Positions 1 through 7,725 are shown, counted from the first letter of the stretch. The stretch is DNA of 26,949 nucleotides from an uncultured Bacilli bacterium (GCA_947632415.1 CANRPB010000008.1:1-26949), one strand, 5' to 3'. The notes: generated from the letters alone by a model not told the origin. Program-made: numbers and translations.

Positions 1-3
1 GGG

Positions 4-1200
4 GTGCGAAAGACTAGTAAAATAAAGGCTTTCACCCTCATAGAACTATTAGCTATAATAGTAATACTTGCGATAATTGCAGTAATAACGGTACCAATAA
101 TATTAAATATAATTGAGAATTCAAGAAAGGGAGCAGCAATAGACTCAGCCTATGGTTATAGAGATGCAGTAAACCAATACTATATATCAGAACTAACAAA
201 AATAGGAGAGAAAGATTTAGATGGATTCTTTAATCTAAATAGTAATGGTGAATTACTAAATGGGTCTAATCCTATTCCAACAACCATTCCATTTACAGGG
301 AAAGCTCCAGAAGGAGGAAGTGTTGTCTTAGATGAAGGTTCAGTTGAGGCTGCATGTCTAACGATAGGCGACTACAAAGTAACAATGATAGGAGGAGAAG
401 TATACTCAACCGAAAAAGGAAAATGTAATGGAATAGAAGTATACTTGAATCCAACAGCAGAAGAAGGACAAAGTACAAGTTGTACAAAGGAAGATTATAG
501 CAATAATGGGCAAAACTTTGGAAAAGAAGGTTGTATGAAATGGTATGTATATGATGTATCAGATAATGGGTATACCATGATACTAGATCATAATACATCA
601 AACGAAGTAGCATGGGTATCACAAACTGATTATGAAGAAACTAATGAAGAATATGGAACTATTGGAAATAATGACAAAGGCCCATTAACAGCTTTAGCAA
701 AATTGCAAGAAGATACAAAAGAATGGAAATTGGATAATAGAACTGACTCGTATACTGCGGCTACTGATTCAAGCGGTAAAAGTTACACTATAGATTATAG
801 TAAATATAAAGCAAAATTAATAAGTGCCGAAGAAGTGGCAGCCATAGTAAGAAAGTCTGATTGGAAAACCTCAGGGACTTGGTTTTACCTAGATGGAGCT
901 TATAATCCCAATACTGATGCCAACGGAAATTGGCAAACCAAAGTAGCTACATCGCAGGGCACAAGTAATTATGCCTGGTTATTCAGTAATTTAACAGACT
1001 GTGAACAATATGGATGTAATGTAAACCTACAAAGTCCAGCAAGTATATGGGCATATTGGACAAGTACGGCCCATGTCGATGATTCTTCTTATGCATGGCG
1101 TGTGGACAGAAATGGTACTTTGGGCTATAATTCAGTGGGTAGTGGTGAACGTGGTATACGCCCAGTTATAACCGTCTCTAAATCTCAAATTATTCCTTGA
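4..1200 (+). CDS. Prepilin-like surface protein with variable lectin-type C-terminal domain
   Basis: Residues 1-36 form a class III (type IV pilin) signal: a short basic leader, an A-F junction at residues 9-10 followed by TLIELL, then a long hydrophobic helix. The middle contains Cys pairs and a WYVYD...MILDHNT block. The last ~70 residues (YWTSTA...YAWRVD...GIRPVITVSK) resemble the C-type-lectin-like Fib_succ_major/DUF1566/DUF6273 tails found on surface proteins and on targets of diversity-generating retroelements. By family logic it would be processed by a prepilin peptidase and displayed at the membrane or surface; its ligand is unknown. The start is GTG and only three bases (GGG) precede it, so an upstream start cannot be excluded. 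The stop is TGA. Codons are more G/T-rich than in most other plus-strand genes here. No pilus assembly genes are adjacent. The N-terminal call is firm; the C-terminal fold is inferred. Confidence 0.75.
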   Translation: MRKTSKIKAFTLIELLAIIVILAIIAVITVPIILNIIENSRKGAAIDSAYGYRDAVNQYYISELTKIGEKDLDGFFNLNSNGELLNGSNPIPTTIPFTGKAPEGGSVVLDEGSVEAACLTIGDYKVTMIGGEVYSTEKGKCNGIEVYLNPTAEEGQSTSCTKEDYSNNGQNFGKEGCMKWYVYDVSDNGYTMILDHNTSNEVAWVSQTDYEETNEEYGTIGNNDKGPLTALAKLQEDTKEWKLDNRTDSYTAATDSSGKSYTIDYSKYKAKLISAEEVAAIVRKSDWKTSGTWFYLDGAYNPNTDANGNWQTKVATSQGTSNYAWLFSNLTDCEQYGCNVNLQSPASIWAYWTSTAHVDDSSYAWRVDRNGTLGYNSVGSGERGIRPVITVSKSQIIP

Positions 1201-1222
1201 TAATGAAACTAATAAAAAGATT

Positions 1223-1259
1223 AAAGAACATGAAAATAGAATACATTTCATGTTCTTTT
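1223..1259 (+). terminator. Intrinsic terminator after the first prepilin-like gene
   Basis: A perfect 13-bp stem (1223-1235 with 1246-1258) encloses a 10-base loop and ends in T's. The A-run on the 5' side could let it work in both directions. Confidence 0.8.
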
Positions 1260-1357
1260 AACTATTTTATAAATAAACAAAACTAATTCATATATAAAAA
1301 TTATTCTTTTAAAATAAATATTAAAACATATTATAAAATAATTTAATATCTATAATA

Positions 1358-1386
1358 TTTACTAACAACCAAATAACTGCTATAAT
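1358..1386 (+). promoter_or_regulatory. Sigma-A-type promoter of the rnhB operon
   Basis: TTTACT (1358-1363), a 17-base spacer and a perfect TATAAT (1381-1386). The rest of 1260-1400 is AT-rich sequence in which I see nothing else. Confidence 0.65.
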
Positions 1387-1417
1387 ATAAATGTAAAAAA
1401 AAATGCAAGGTGAAAAA

Positions 1418-2038
1418 ATGGATATTGATCTATATAAATATGAAAAAGAACTATACAAAAAAGGAATAAACTATATAGGAGGAGTAGATGAAGTAGGTAG
1501 AGGACCACTAATTGGTCCAGTCGTAACAGCCTGCGTTGTCCTACCAAAAGACTTTAAACTAGAAGGTTTAACAGACTCAAAAAAACTAAGCGAAAAAAAA
1601 AGAAACATCTACTATAAATATATAAAAGAACACTCATTAGCAACAGAAATAGGAATAATACCCCCAGAAATAATTGACCAAGTAAACATATACGAAGCAA
1701 CAAAACTCGCTATGAAACAAGCAATAGAAAAAGTACAAAAAAAAATACCATTAGAACATGTTTTAATCGACGCTATGCCACTAGATATAGACATACCAAC
1801 AACATCGATAATAAAAGGTGACGCCAAAAGTATAAGCATAGCTGCAGCCAGTGTAATAGCCAAAGTAACAAGAGACTCAATGATGTATGAACTAGATAAA
1901 AAATATCCTAAATATGGCTACAAAGACCATAAAGGCTATCCAACAAAAAAACACTTAGAAGCCATAAAAAAATACGGATTGATAGAAGGCTATAGAAAAA
2001 CCTATAGACCAATAAAAGAAATAATAGAAGGTGAATAA
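1418..2038 (+). CDS. rnhB: Ribonuclease HII
   Basis: Endonuclease that cleaves the RNA strand of RNA-DNA hybrids and excises misincorporated ribonucleotides. The catalytic acidic pair lies in GVDEVGRG (D24, E25), followed by LTDSKKLS, LIDAMPL and VTRD. The C-terminal HKGYPTKKHLEAIKKYG block is typical of the family. At 206 aa it has normal length. I chose ATG 1418 over the in-frame ATG at 1403 because AAGGTG at 1407-1412 is correctly spaced only for 1418. It is the first gene of a tight operon; the next ATG follows its TAA directly. Confidence 0.95.
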   Translation: MDIDLYKYEKELYKKGINYIGGVDEVGRGPLIGPVVTACVVLPKDFKLEGLTDSKKLSEKKRNIYYKYIKEHSLATEIGIIPPEIIDQVNIYEATKLAMKQAIEKVQKKIPLEHVLIDAMPLDIDIPTTSIIKGDAKSISIAAASVIAKVTRDSMMYELDKKYPKYGYKDHKGYPTKKHLEAIKKYGLIEGYRKTYRPIKEIIEGE

Positions 2039-2257
2039 ATGAACTCGTTTCAAAAAAATCCATTTAAACAAACAACAATATCCAAAGCAATTAAACCAAT
2101 TAAACAAATAAGCGAAAAAGACAAAATCCAAAACATAAAAGAACAAATGGCCAAAATAAAAACTCAAACCCCAAAACAAGAACAAAAAATCAACCAACCA
2201 AAAATAAGTATAACTGACAAAATAAACATACTAAAAAACATAGACAGGTACAAATAA
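2039..2257 (+). CDS. Small Lys/Gln-rich protein of unknown function
   Basis: 72 residues, strongly basic, rich in Lys, Gln and Ile, with no Cys or Trp and no hydrophobic segment; probably cytosolic and largely extended or helical. I do not recognise the family. It looks like a real gene: the AAGGTG in the last rnhB codons is a good ribosome site, the ATG abuts the rnhB stop, and its own TAA shares one base with the next ATG (2257), giving translational coupling. The low-complexity composition partly reflects the A-rich strand. Confidence 0.6.
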   Translation: MNSFQKNPFKQTTISKAIKPIKQISEKDKIQNIKEQMAKIKTQTPKQEQKINQPKISITDKINILKNIDRYK

Positions 2258-2769
2258 TGGACATAAAACAAATAAAAGTAGGTTATTTGCACACAAACTG
2301 TTACATACTAATAATAGAAAACGATGCCATCATCATCGATCCAGGAGATGAATTCGAAAAAATAGAACAACAAACCAAAAATAAAAAAATACAAGCCATC
2401 CTAATAACACACAATCATCAAGACCACATAGGAGCAATACATAAATTTAAAAACATAAAAAAATATGATTATTCAAATACAGAAGAAAAAACATACAAAA
2501 TAAAAAAATTCGAATTTGAAGTTATACGAACCAAAGGACACACCAGTGACTCAGTAACATACTACTTTAAAAAACAAAATACCATGTTCGTCGGTGACTT
2601 TATCTTTCAAAACAGCATAGGAAGAACAGACCTCGAAACAGGAAACATAGAAGAAATGAAAAAAAGCATCAACAAAATAAAAACATATCCCCCAAAAACA
2701 AAGATATACCCAGGACACGGTAACACAACAACTCTTTACAAAGAACTAAAAAACAATCCATTCTTTTAA
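2257..2769 (+). CDS. Metallo-beta-lactamase-fold hydrolase, glyoxalase II-like (YqgX type)
   Basis: 170-residue hydrolase with two predicted metal ions. Visible ligands are THNHQDH (H52, H54, D56, H57), GHTSDS (H95), VGD (D114) and PGHG (H154). The SIGRTDL block after D114 is typical of the short YqgX-like glyoxalase II relatives. The likely substrate is a thioester or similar small ester; the true substrate is not readable. Expected in the cytosol. Its start overlaps the previous stop by one base, so it is translationally coupled in the rnhB operon. Confidence 0.88.
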   Translation: MDIKQIKVGYLHTNCYILIIENDAIIIDPGDEFEKIEQQTKNKKIQAILITHNHQDHIGAIHKFKNIKKYDYSNTEEKTYKIKKFEFEVIRTKGHTSDSVTYYFKKQNTMFVGDFIFQNSIGRTDLETGNIEEMKKSINKIKTYPPKTKIYPGHGNTTTLYKELKNNPFF

Positions 2770-2785
2770 ATAAACAGGTGATAAA

Positions 2786-3424
2786 ATGAGAACATTATTA
2801 ATAATATTAATACTATTTATTATTTTTGAAATCCCAACATGCATTGGCATGGGACTAATATTCAAGAAAAAAAATCTAGGACTAAAAAAAGGAATAATAC
2901 CATTCTACAATAAAATAATACTAATAAAATACTATAAACTACCACAATATCATTTAATAATAATGTTTATACCAATTATAAACATATACACCAATTACTT
3001 AATATATAGTAAAATGTGTAAAGAACACAACAAAGAAACCTTATATGCCATAGAACTAACATTATTTCCCTTCATATATAACATCTTTTTAGGCCTAGAA
3101 CTAAAAGACACACAAAAAAAAGAAACCATAGACAACTACTTTGAAGATCAAAAAAATGTATACGAAACCCACACCAACGAAAAACCAAACAAAGAAGAAT
3201 ATACATGGAAACCCCAAAAAATAACCATTCCCAAAACAGTATATAAAGCCACAAGAAACAAACTAAACGCAAAAGTAAACATAAACCTTGAAAGAAACAA
3301 TAACATAATTGACAACAAAAACAACAAAACATTAAAAGACGACAACTCCAAAATCTGTCCAAAATGTGGAGCCAAAATGGCACCAAACACCAAAATATGC
3401 TATATATGTGGAACAAAAATATAA
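2786..3424 (+). CDS. Membrane protein (DUF5684-like) with C-terminal zinc ribbon
   Basis: 212 residues. The N-terminal part has membrane segments at about 1-22, 48-75 and 84-105 and the pattern GIIPFYNKI...FIPIINIYTNYL, as in DUF5684-type proteins. A Lys/Asn-rich cytosolic linker follows. The protein ends in a four-Cys zinc ribbon (C191, C194, C205, C208). AGGTG sits 7 bases before the ATG. Last gene of the rnhB operon, 16 bases after the hydrolase; no hairpin terminator is visible directly after it. Its job is unknown; the ribbon suggests a structural or protein-contact role. Confidence 0.7.
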   Translation: MRTLLIILILFIIFEIPTCIGMGLIFKKKNLGLKKGIIPFYNKIILIKYYKLPQYHLIIMFIPIINIYTNYLIYSKMCKEHNKETLYAIELTLFPFIYNIFLGLELKDTQKKETIDNYFEDQKNVYETHTNEKPNKEEYTWKPQKITIPKTVYKATRNKLNAKVNINLERNNNIIDNKNNKTLKDDNSKICPKCGAKMAPNTKICYICGTKI

Positions 3425-3463
3425 CTTTCACTATTTAAACACAAAAAATACATAATTAAAGAC

Positions 3464-3590
3464 TATAATCTATACATAGACTGGAGGTGGTATATGAATA
3501 AAACAAAATAAATTCACTCCTTACTATTAAAGATTATAAAAATATATAAAAACCAAAATGAGTGACCAAATCACTCATTTTATATTTAAA
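3464..3590 (+). promoter_or_regulatory. Attenuator-like leader: promoter box, strong SD, five-codon ORF, terminator
   Basis: A TATAAT box (3464-3469, no convincing -35) precedes GGAGGTGG (3483-3490), one of the strongest SDs in the window. It serves only ATG AAT AAA ACA AAA TAA (3494-3511, peptide MNKTK). TCACTCC (3514-3520) follows, then a perfect 11-bp hairpin (3555-3565 with 3571-3581) with a T-rich tail. GGAGGTG can pair with CACTCC (one bulge), TCACTC with GAGTGA (3560-3565), and GAGTGA with TCACTC (3571-3576): the mutually exclusive 1:2, 2:3, 3:4 pattern of translational attenuators. It could instead be a small RNA or the remnant of a lost gene. Confidence 0.4.
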
Positions 3591-3613
3591 AAAAATAAAA
3601 ATTATTGTATAAT
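3585..3613 (+). promoter_or_regulatory. Sigma-A-type promoter of the second prepilin-like gene
   Basis: TTTAAA (3585-3590), 17 bases, TATAAT (3608-3613). The -35 lies in the tail of the preceding terminator. AAGGAGG and ATG 3648 follow. Confidence 0.6.
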
Positions 3614-3647
3614 ATACTAGAATCTAAAAAACTAAGGAGGAATAATA

Positions 3648-4031
3648 ATGGGGAAAAACAAAAAGCCAACAAACCTAGGATTCACCCTCATAGAACTATT
3701 AGCAGTATTAATAATATTAATGATTCTAGCAGTGATAATTTTACCCAAAATAATAAAAGAAATAGGAAAAACCAAAGACATCGCCCTAACAACCCAAATC
3801 AACCAAATAATCGACATATCAAAAGTATACATGAACAAAAACACCAATTTATTACCAAACGAAGGAACATACGTAATAACATTCCAAGAATTACAACAAG
3901 CAAAACTAATAGACGACAAAACAATAACAAACCCCAAAACACAACAACCACTAGAAGGATGCATAACAGTAAAATACACAAAAAACAAATATAAATATCA
4001 ATACGAAGAAGGAACAATCTGCAACAAATAA
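3648..4031 (+). CDS. Prepilin-like (pseudopilin) protein
   Basis: 127 residues. A basic leader ending in G is followed by FTLIELL and a ~22-residue hydrophobic helix, the type IV pilin/pseudopilin class III signal. The rest is a small mostly polar domain with two Cys (in EGCITV and near the C-terminus) that could form a disulfide. AAGGAGG lies 9 bases before the ATG. Transcription appears monocistronic, with its own promoter and a terminator at 4039. A 23-base stretch of its signal region (3681-3703) is identical to 31-53 of the first gene, including rare CTC codons. No assembly ATPase, platform protein or prepilin peptidase is in the window, so the pilus or competence machine it serves is unknown. 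Confidence 0.8.
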   Translation: MGKNKKPTNLGFTLIELLAVLIILMILAVIILPKIIKEIGKTKDIALTTQINQIIDISKVYMNKNTNLLPNEGTYVITFQELQQAKLIDDKTITNPKTQQPLEGCITVKYTKNKYKYQYEEGTICNK

Positions 4032-4038
4032 AAAAAAC

Positions 4039-4065
4039 AAAGTGTACCAAAATACACTTTTTTTT
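4039..4065 (+). terminator. Intrinsic terminator after the second prepilin-like gene
   Basis: 8-bp stem AAAGTGTA/TACACTTT (4039-4046, 4053-4060), loop CCAAAA, with a T8 run through 4065. Confidence 0.85.
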
Positions 4066-4100
4066 AACAACAAAACCTTTCAATTAACATAAAAAAAATG

Positions 4101-4106
4101 TATAAT
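4101..4106 (+). promoter_or_regulatory. -10 box of rnfCD
   Basis: TATAAT with only a weak -35 (TTTCAA, 4078-4083). It lies between an upstream in-frame ATG (4098) and the real start, which rules out 4098. AGGAGG (4113-4118) begins only 7 bases after the box. Confidence 0.5.
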
Positions 4107-4124
4107 TATGACAGGAGGATAAAT

Positions 4125-5393
4125 ATGATATCAGGAGTAAAAATACCAGAAAGAAAAACAATGTCAATCAAAAACAAAATTGGCATTTACAATAAAATGA
4201 AATACGTCTATATCCCATTAATAAGTGGTAATGATACCAATATAACTGTAACCGTAAAAAAAGGAGACTATGTATATAAAGGAAGTATAATTGGAAAAAG
4301 AAAAGGAGACTTTAGAATAAACATCCACTCAAGTATAAGTGGAACAGTAATTGACTACGAAGAAAAATACACCTCAAATGGCGAAAAAGTAAAATGCGTC
4401 GTGATAGAAAACGACTTTCTAGACGCCATTGAAAAAGAATACGAAAATAACGATATAACAAAATACAGTAAAAACGACTTTATAAAAACACTTAAAGACT
4501 GCGGAATAGTCGGACTAGGAGGCAGTGGCTTTCCAACATACATAAAATATAATACCACCCAAAAAATACATACACTAATAATAAATGCCGTAGAAAGCGA
4601 TCCCTATATAACAGCAGACTACGTACTACTAAGAGAAAAATGCGAAGAAATACTAGAAACAATCGACGCCATAAGAGAAATAAACAATATTGACGAAGCA
4701 ATAATCGCCATAAAAAACTACGACACAGAACTAAAACAAATAATTGACAACTACATAGGAACCTACCTAAAAATAAAACTAATTCTAGTACCAGATATAT
4801 ACCCAATTGGATGGGAAAAAAACCTAGTAAAATACATAAAAAAAATAGACTACAGCAATATACCATTAGAAAAAGGAATAGTAGTAAACAACGTCTCAAC
4901 AATATATGCAATCTATGAAGCACTAAAATACCACAAACCATTAACAGAAAGAATAGTAACATTCACAGGCGAAAACCTAAAAAGACCACAAAATGTTATA
5001 GTAAAAAATGGAACAAGCGCCGAAGAAATAATCAAAAAAATTGGCGGAATAATAAACAAAGACGCTCAATACATAGCCGGTGGATCCATGATGGGAAAAG
5101 AACTACCAACAAGCGATATAGTTATAAACAACAATGATAACTGCATATTAGTAACAACTAAAAACCAAAACCAAGAAATAGAATGCATAAAATGTGGCAA
5201 ATGCGTAGAATGCTGTCCAGTAAAACTATCACCAATTATAATAGAAGAAAACATAGAAAACCAAGAAACACTAAAAAAATTAAAACCAGAAAAATGCATC
5301 GAATGCGGACTATGCTCCTACATATGCCCATCTAAAATAAACATAAGAAATACAGTCAAAAAAGCCAAAGAAAAAATAAGAAAGGAAGGATAA
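4125..5393 (+). CDS. rnfC: RnfC-like electron transport subunit (NADH/4Fe-4S)
   Basis: RnfC is the peripheral subunit of the ion-pumping Rnf complex (ferredoxin:NAD+ oxidoreductase); it binds NAD(H) and FMN and carries two 4Fe-4S clusters. Seen here (422 aa): the N-terminal GVKIPERKT barrel-sandwich domain, the Gly-rich GLGGSGFPT nucleotide loop near residue 130, NAVESDPYITAD (the family usually has ECEP, so the Cys is replaced by Ser), and a C-terminal ferredoxin-like domain with CxxCxxCxxxCP at C354/357/360/364 and C391/394/397/401. It ends soon after the second cluster. ATG 4125 is chosen for its AGGAGG; the ATG at 4098 lies upstream of the -10 box. One base separates its stop from rnfD. 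No rnfG, rnfE, rnfA or rnfB is next to it. Confidence 0.88.
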   Translation: MISGVKIPERKTMSIKNKIGIYNKMKYVYIPLISGNDTNITVTVKKGDYVYKGSIIGKRKGDFRINIHSSISGTVIDYEEKYTSNGEKVKCVVIENDFLDAIEKEYENNDITKYSKNDFIKTLKDCGIVGLGGSGFPTYIKYNTTQKIHTLIINAVESDPYITADYVLLREKCEEILETIDAIREINNIDEAIIAIKNYDTELKQIIDNYIGTYLKIKLILVPDIYPIGWEKNLVKYIKKIDYSNIPLEKGIVVNNVSTIYAIYEALKYHKPLTERIVTFTGENLKRPQNVIVKNGTSAEEIIKKIGGIINKDAQYIAGGSMMGKELPTSDIVINNNDNCILVTTKNQNQEIECIKCGKCVECCPVKLSPIIIEENIENQETLKKLKPEKCIECGLCSYICPSKINIRNTVKKAKEKIRKEG

Positions 5394-5394
5394 A

Positions 5395-6480
5395 ATGGGA
5401 CCATTTATCAAAAGTAACACCAATGTAAAAAAAATGATAATGCACACCATTAACGCATTAATACCAATTATTATATTCTCATTCATAAAAAATGGTATAA
5501 TCCCATACACAAAAGGATACACCAATTTAACAGGCCTATTTTATCCAATAATCTTTATACTAATACCAACCATATCAGTCATCATATACGAAATACTATA
5601 TAATATAATCTTCCAAAAACAAACAAACATAAGCAATATAAAAAACAATTATAACATAATAACAGGAATACTTATTGGATTAATGCTACCAATAAACACA
5701 CCAATAATACTACTCGTACTAGCACCCCTAATTTCCATAATTATAAACAAACTTATCCAAAAAATATTCAAAAACACCATAATCAACCCCGCCTTAATTG
5801 GAACTCTATTAGTATTAGTAATATATCCAATTATAATGGGAAACATTAGTTACCTAAATAAATATGAAATAGCAACATCACCAGAACCAAACTACATCAA
5901 CACCACAGGAACATATGAAACAATGGTAAAACCATATGGAGGACTACTAAACTTCTTCATAGGAACCATACCAGGAACAATCGGAGAAACAAGCGTATTC
6001 CTATGTATTATATCATTTATATATCTAACATACTTCAAAGTTATAAAATGGAAAATCCCCATAACATATATCCTAACCGTATTTGCCATAACATACGTAA
6101 TAGGAGGAACTAATATATGGTATCCCATCCTACAAATTCTATCATGTGGTTTGATATTTAAAGCCATATTCATAACAACAGATCCCAAAACAAGCCCCCT
6201 AACACCAATTGGACAAATACTATACGGTCTATTTCTAGGAATACTAACCATAATATTCAAATACATAATTCCTCTAGAACAAGGAATAATAATAAGTATC
6301 CTAATAATGAATTTATTAGTAAAAACACTAGATAAAATAGGATCACTTGCTAGATTTGACTTCAAAAAAAGCCTAATCCCATTTATAATAGCCTGGATAA
6401 TGATACTAGGCTTAAGCATTGGAATACCATTAAAATATAACCAAGAAACCCCAACCATCAACGAAACAACCACTACATAG
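5395..6480 (+). CDS. rnfD: RnfD-like membrane subunit
   Basis: 361 residues with about nine membrane helices; RnfD/NqrB family, the membrane subunit that normally carries a covalently attached FMN and takes part in ion transfer. Family landmarks are NPALIGTLLV near residue 131, a GTIGETSVF block (194-202) and TDPKTSPLTPIGQ (262-273). The segment that normally reads S/T-G-A-T-P and holds the flavinylated Thr reads T-G-T-Y-E here (171-175), so the FMN-bearing Thr seems to be Tyr. GGAAGG in the end of rnfC is its ribosome site. The next gene is on the other strand, so the operon ends here with only C and D. No clear terminator is visible. Confidence 0.85.
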   Translation: MGPFIKSNTNVKKMIMHTINALIPIIIFSFIKNGIIPYTKGYTNLTGLFYPIIFILIPTISVIIYEILYNIIFQKQTNISNIKNNYNIITGILIGLMLPINTPIILLVLAPLISIIINKLIQKIFKNTIINPALIGTLLVLVIYPIIMGNISYLNKYEIATSPEPNYINTTGTYETMVKPYGGLLNFFIGTIPGTIGETSVFLCIISFIYLTYFKVIKWKIPITYILTVFAITYVIGGTNIWYPILQILSCGLIFKAIFITTDPKTSPLTPIGQILYGLFLGILTIIFKYIIPLEQGIIISILIMNLLVKTLDKIGSLARFDFKKSLIPFIIAWIMILGLSIGIPLKYNQETPTINETTTT

Positions 6481-6491
6481 AAAAAAACAAT

Positions 6492-6944
6492 CTATAGATA
6501 AAAATCATCAATATCCGTATCAAACTTGCAAACATTAGGACCAATAGACCAAATACACTTAATAGCGCTAAACAACTCCTGATCAAAAAAACAATTAAAA
6601 AGATCACTAATCGAAACAACCCCAACAATCTTTTTTTTATCTTCAACAATAACCCTCTTTACTTTATTACTACTCATCACATCAACAACATCACGAATAG
6701 TACCATTAACCGGAACACTAAATACACCCCTTGTCATATAATTAGAAACATTACCACCAAAATCACCATTACTCACACCCCTAACAACAATATCCCTATC
6801 AGTAATAACCCCAACAACCCTTTTATCACTAACAATAGGAACAAAACCAATGTCATTCTCCTTCATAACCTTAGAAACAAAAATAATATCATCACAATCC
6901 CTACAACAAACCACTTTTTTACTCATAACATCTCTTAAATTCAT
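6492..6944 (-). CDS. CBS-pair protein, similar to forespore protein YhcV
   Basis: 150 residues made almost entirely of two CBS domains (about 5-57 and 68-118) with the usual GFVPIVSD...VGVITDRDI and KRVIVEDKKKIVGVVSISDL patterns, plus a ~30-residue tail. CBS pairs bind adenine nucleotides; the protein resembles B. subtilis YhcV, recalled as sigma-G controlled. I chose ATG 6944 because GGTGAT lies 4 bases upstream; longer in-frame starts run through the intergenic region. Just upstream is GAATA-17-AATACTA, close to a sigma-G promoter. The Val/Phe/Gly-rich composition contrasts with the Ile/Lys-rich plus-strand proteins and reflects strand bias. Divergent from yunB, convergent with rnfD. Confidence 0.85.
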   Translation of the reverse strand: MNLRDVMSKKVVCCRDCDDIIFVSKVMKENDIGFVPIVSDKRVVGVITDRDIVVRGVSNGDFGGNVSNYMTRGVFSVPVNGTIRDVVDVMSSNKVKRVIVEDKKKIVGVVSISDLFNCFFDQELFSAIKCIWSIGPNVCKFDTDIDDFYL

Positions 6945-6960
6945 GCTATCACCACTATTA

Positions 6961-6988
6961 GTATTAAATAAAAAACCAAAAATATTCA
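6961..6988 (-). promoter_or_regulatory. Sigma-G-like promoter of the CBS gene
   Basis: Reading on the minus strand: GAATA, 17 bases, AATACTA. The B. subtilis sigma-G consensus is GMATR-(17/18)-CATWMTA; only the first -10 base differs. Matches by chance are easier in AT-rich DNA. Confidence 0.4.
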
Positions 6989-7008
6989 TATTATTAATAG
7001 GTGAAACC

Positions 7009-7725
7009 ATGAAAAGAAAAATGTATCTAAAACAAAAAACCAAACCCAAAAAAACATTAGCGCCAATAATAATCATTACCACAATAACTCTATTCATAAT
7101 AATAAAATACACAAACAAAAAAATAAGTCCCAAACTAATTAACTATGCCACCCTAGAAACACAAAAACTATCAAGACTAATAATAACAAAATCAATATCC
7201 TTAGAATCAATAGAAACACTAAATATAAACGACCTATTTATAATAACCAAAAACGAAAACAACGAAATAATGACAGTTGACATGAACACAGTACTAATAA
7301 ACAAAATCATCCAAGAAATAACCATAAATATTCAAGAAAACCTAAAAAAACTAGAAGAAGGAAAAATAAACAACAATAACGAAGAAAACAAAAATGGCGT
7401 AATACTAAAAATACCCCTAGGCCAAATAACCAACAATTTTATTTTTAACAATCTAGGACCCCAAATACCAGTAAAATTAAAAATACTAGGAGAAATGAAA
7501 ACACAAGTAAACAGCACAGTAAAAAACTACGGAATAAACAATGCATTAATAGAAATAACACTAGACATAACAATCAAAGAAGAAGTATTATTACCTATTT
7601 CATCAGACGAAATAGAAGTATCAACAACCATACCAATAGCCATGAAACTTATAAACGGAACCGTACCAAGTTATTACTCAAACGGTATAAATAAAACCCA
7701 AGAATTATCAATTCCTCTAGAATAA
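7009..7725 (+). CDS. yunB: Sporulation protein YunB
   Basis: 238 residues: an N-terminal basic stretch and one membrane anchor (about 18-36), then an extracytoplasmic domain with the YunB hallmarks: GQITNNFIFNNLGPQIPVKLK, YGINNALIEITLDI and a C-terminal PIAMKLINGTVPSYY. In B. subtilis YunB is a mother-cell sporulation protein of unclear biochemistry. ATG 7009 has AGGTG at 6999-7003; the longer frame starting at 6850 overlaps the CBS gene and lacks an SD. A CATATTAT box (6987-6994), one base off the sigma-E -10, precedes it but has a poor -35. The gene is probably co-transcribed with the next two. Confidence 0.9.
   Translation: MKRKMYLKQKTKPKKTLAPIIIITTITLFIIIKYTNKKISPKLINYATLETQKLSRLIITKSISLESIETLNINDLFIITKNENNEIMTVDMNTVLINKIIQEITINIQENLKKLEEGKINNNNEENKNGVILKIPLGQITNNFIFNNLGPQIPVKLKILGEMKTQVNSTVKNYGINNALIEITLDITIKEEVLLPISSDEIEVSTTIPIAMKLINGTVPSYYSNGINKTQELSIPLE

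Noticed and set aside
1260..1357. Possible small RNA or gene in the AT-rich gap before rnhB
   Set aside because: No SD-ORF pair, hairpin or promoter-terminator combination is visible.
4098..4124. Nine-codon extension of rnfC
   Set aside because: The ATG at 4098 lies upstream of the TATAAT box and has no SD.
6490..6499. Palindrome ATCTATAGAT at the convergent ends of rnfD and the CBS gene as a terminator
   Set aside because: It is short, A/T-rich, mostly inside the CBS coding end and lacks a T tract.
6850..7008. N-terminal extension of yunB
   Set aside because: It overlaps the CBS gene and has no SD; AGGTG at 6999 fixes the start at 7009.
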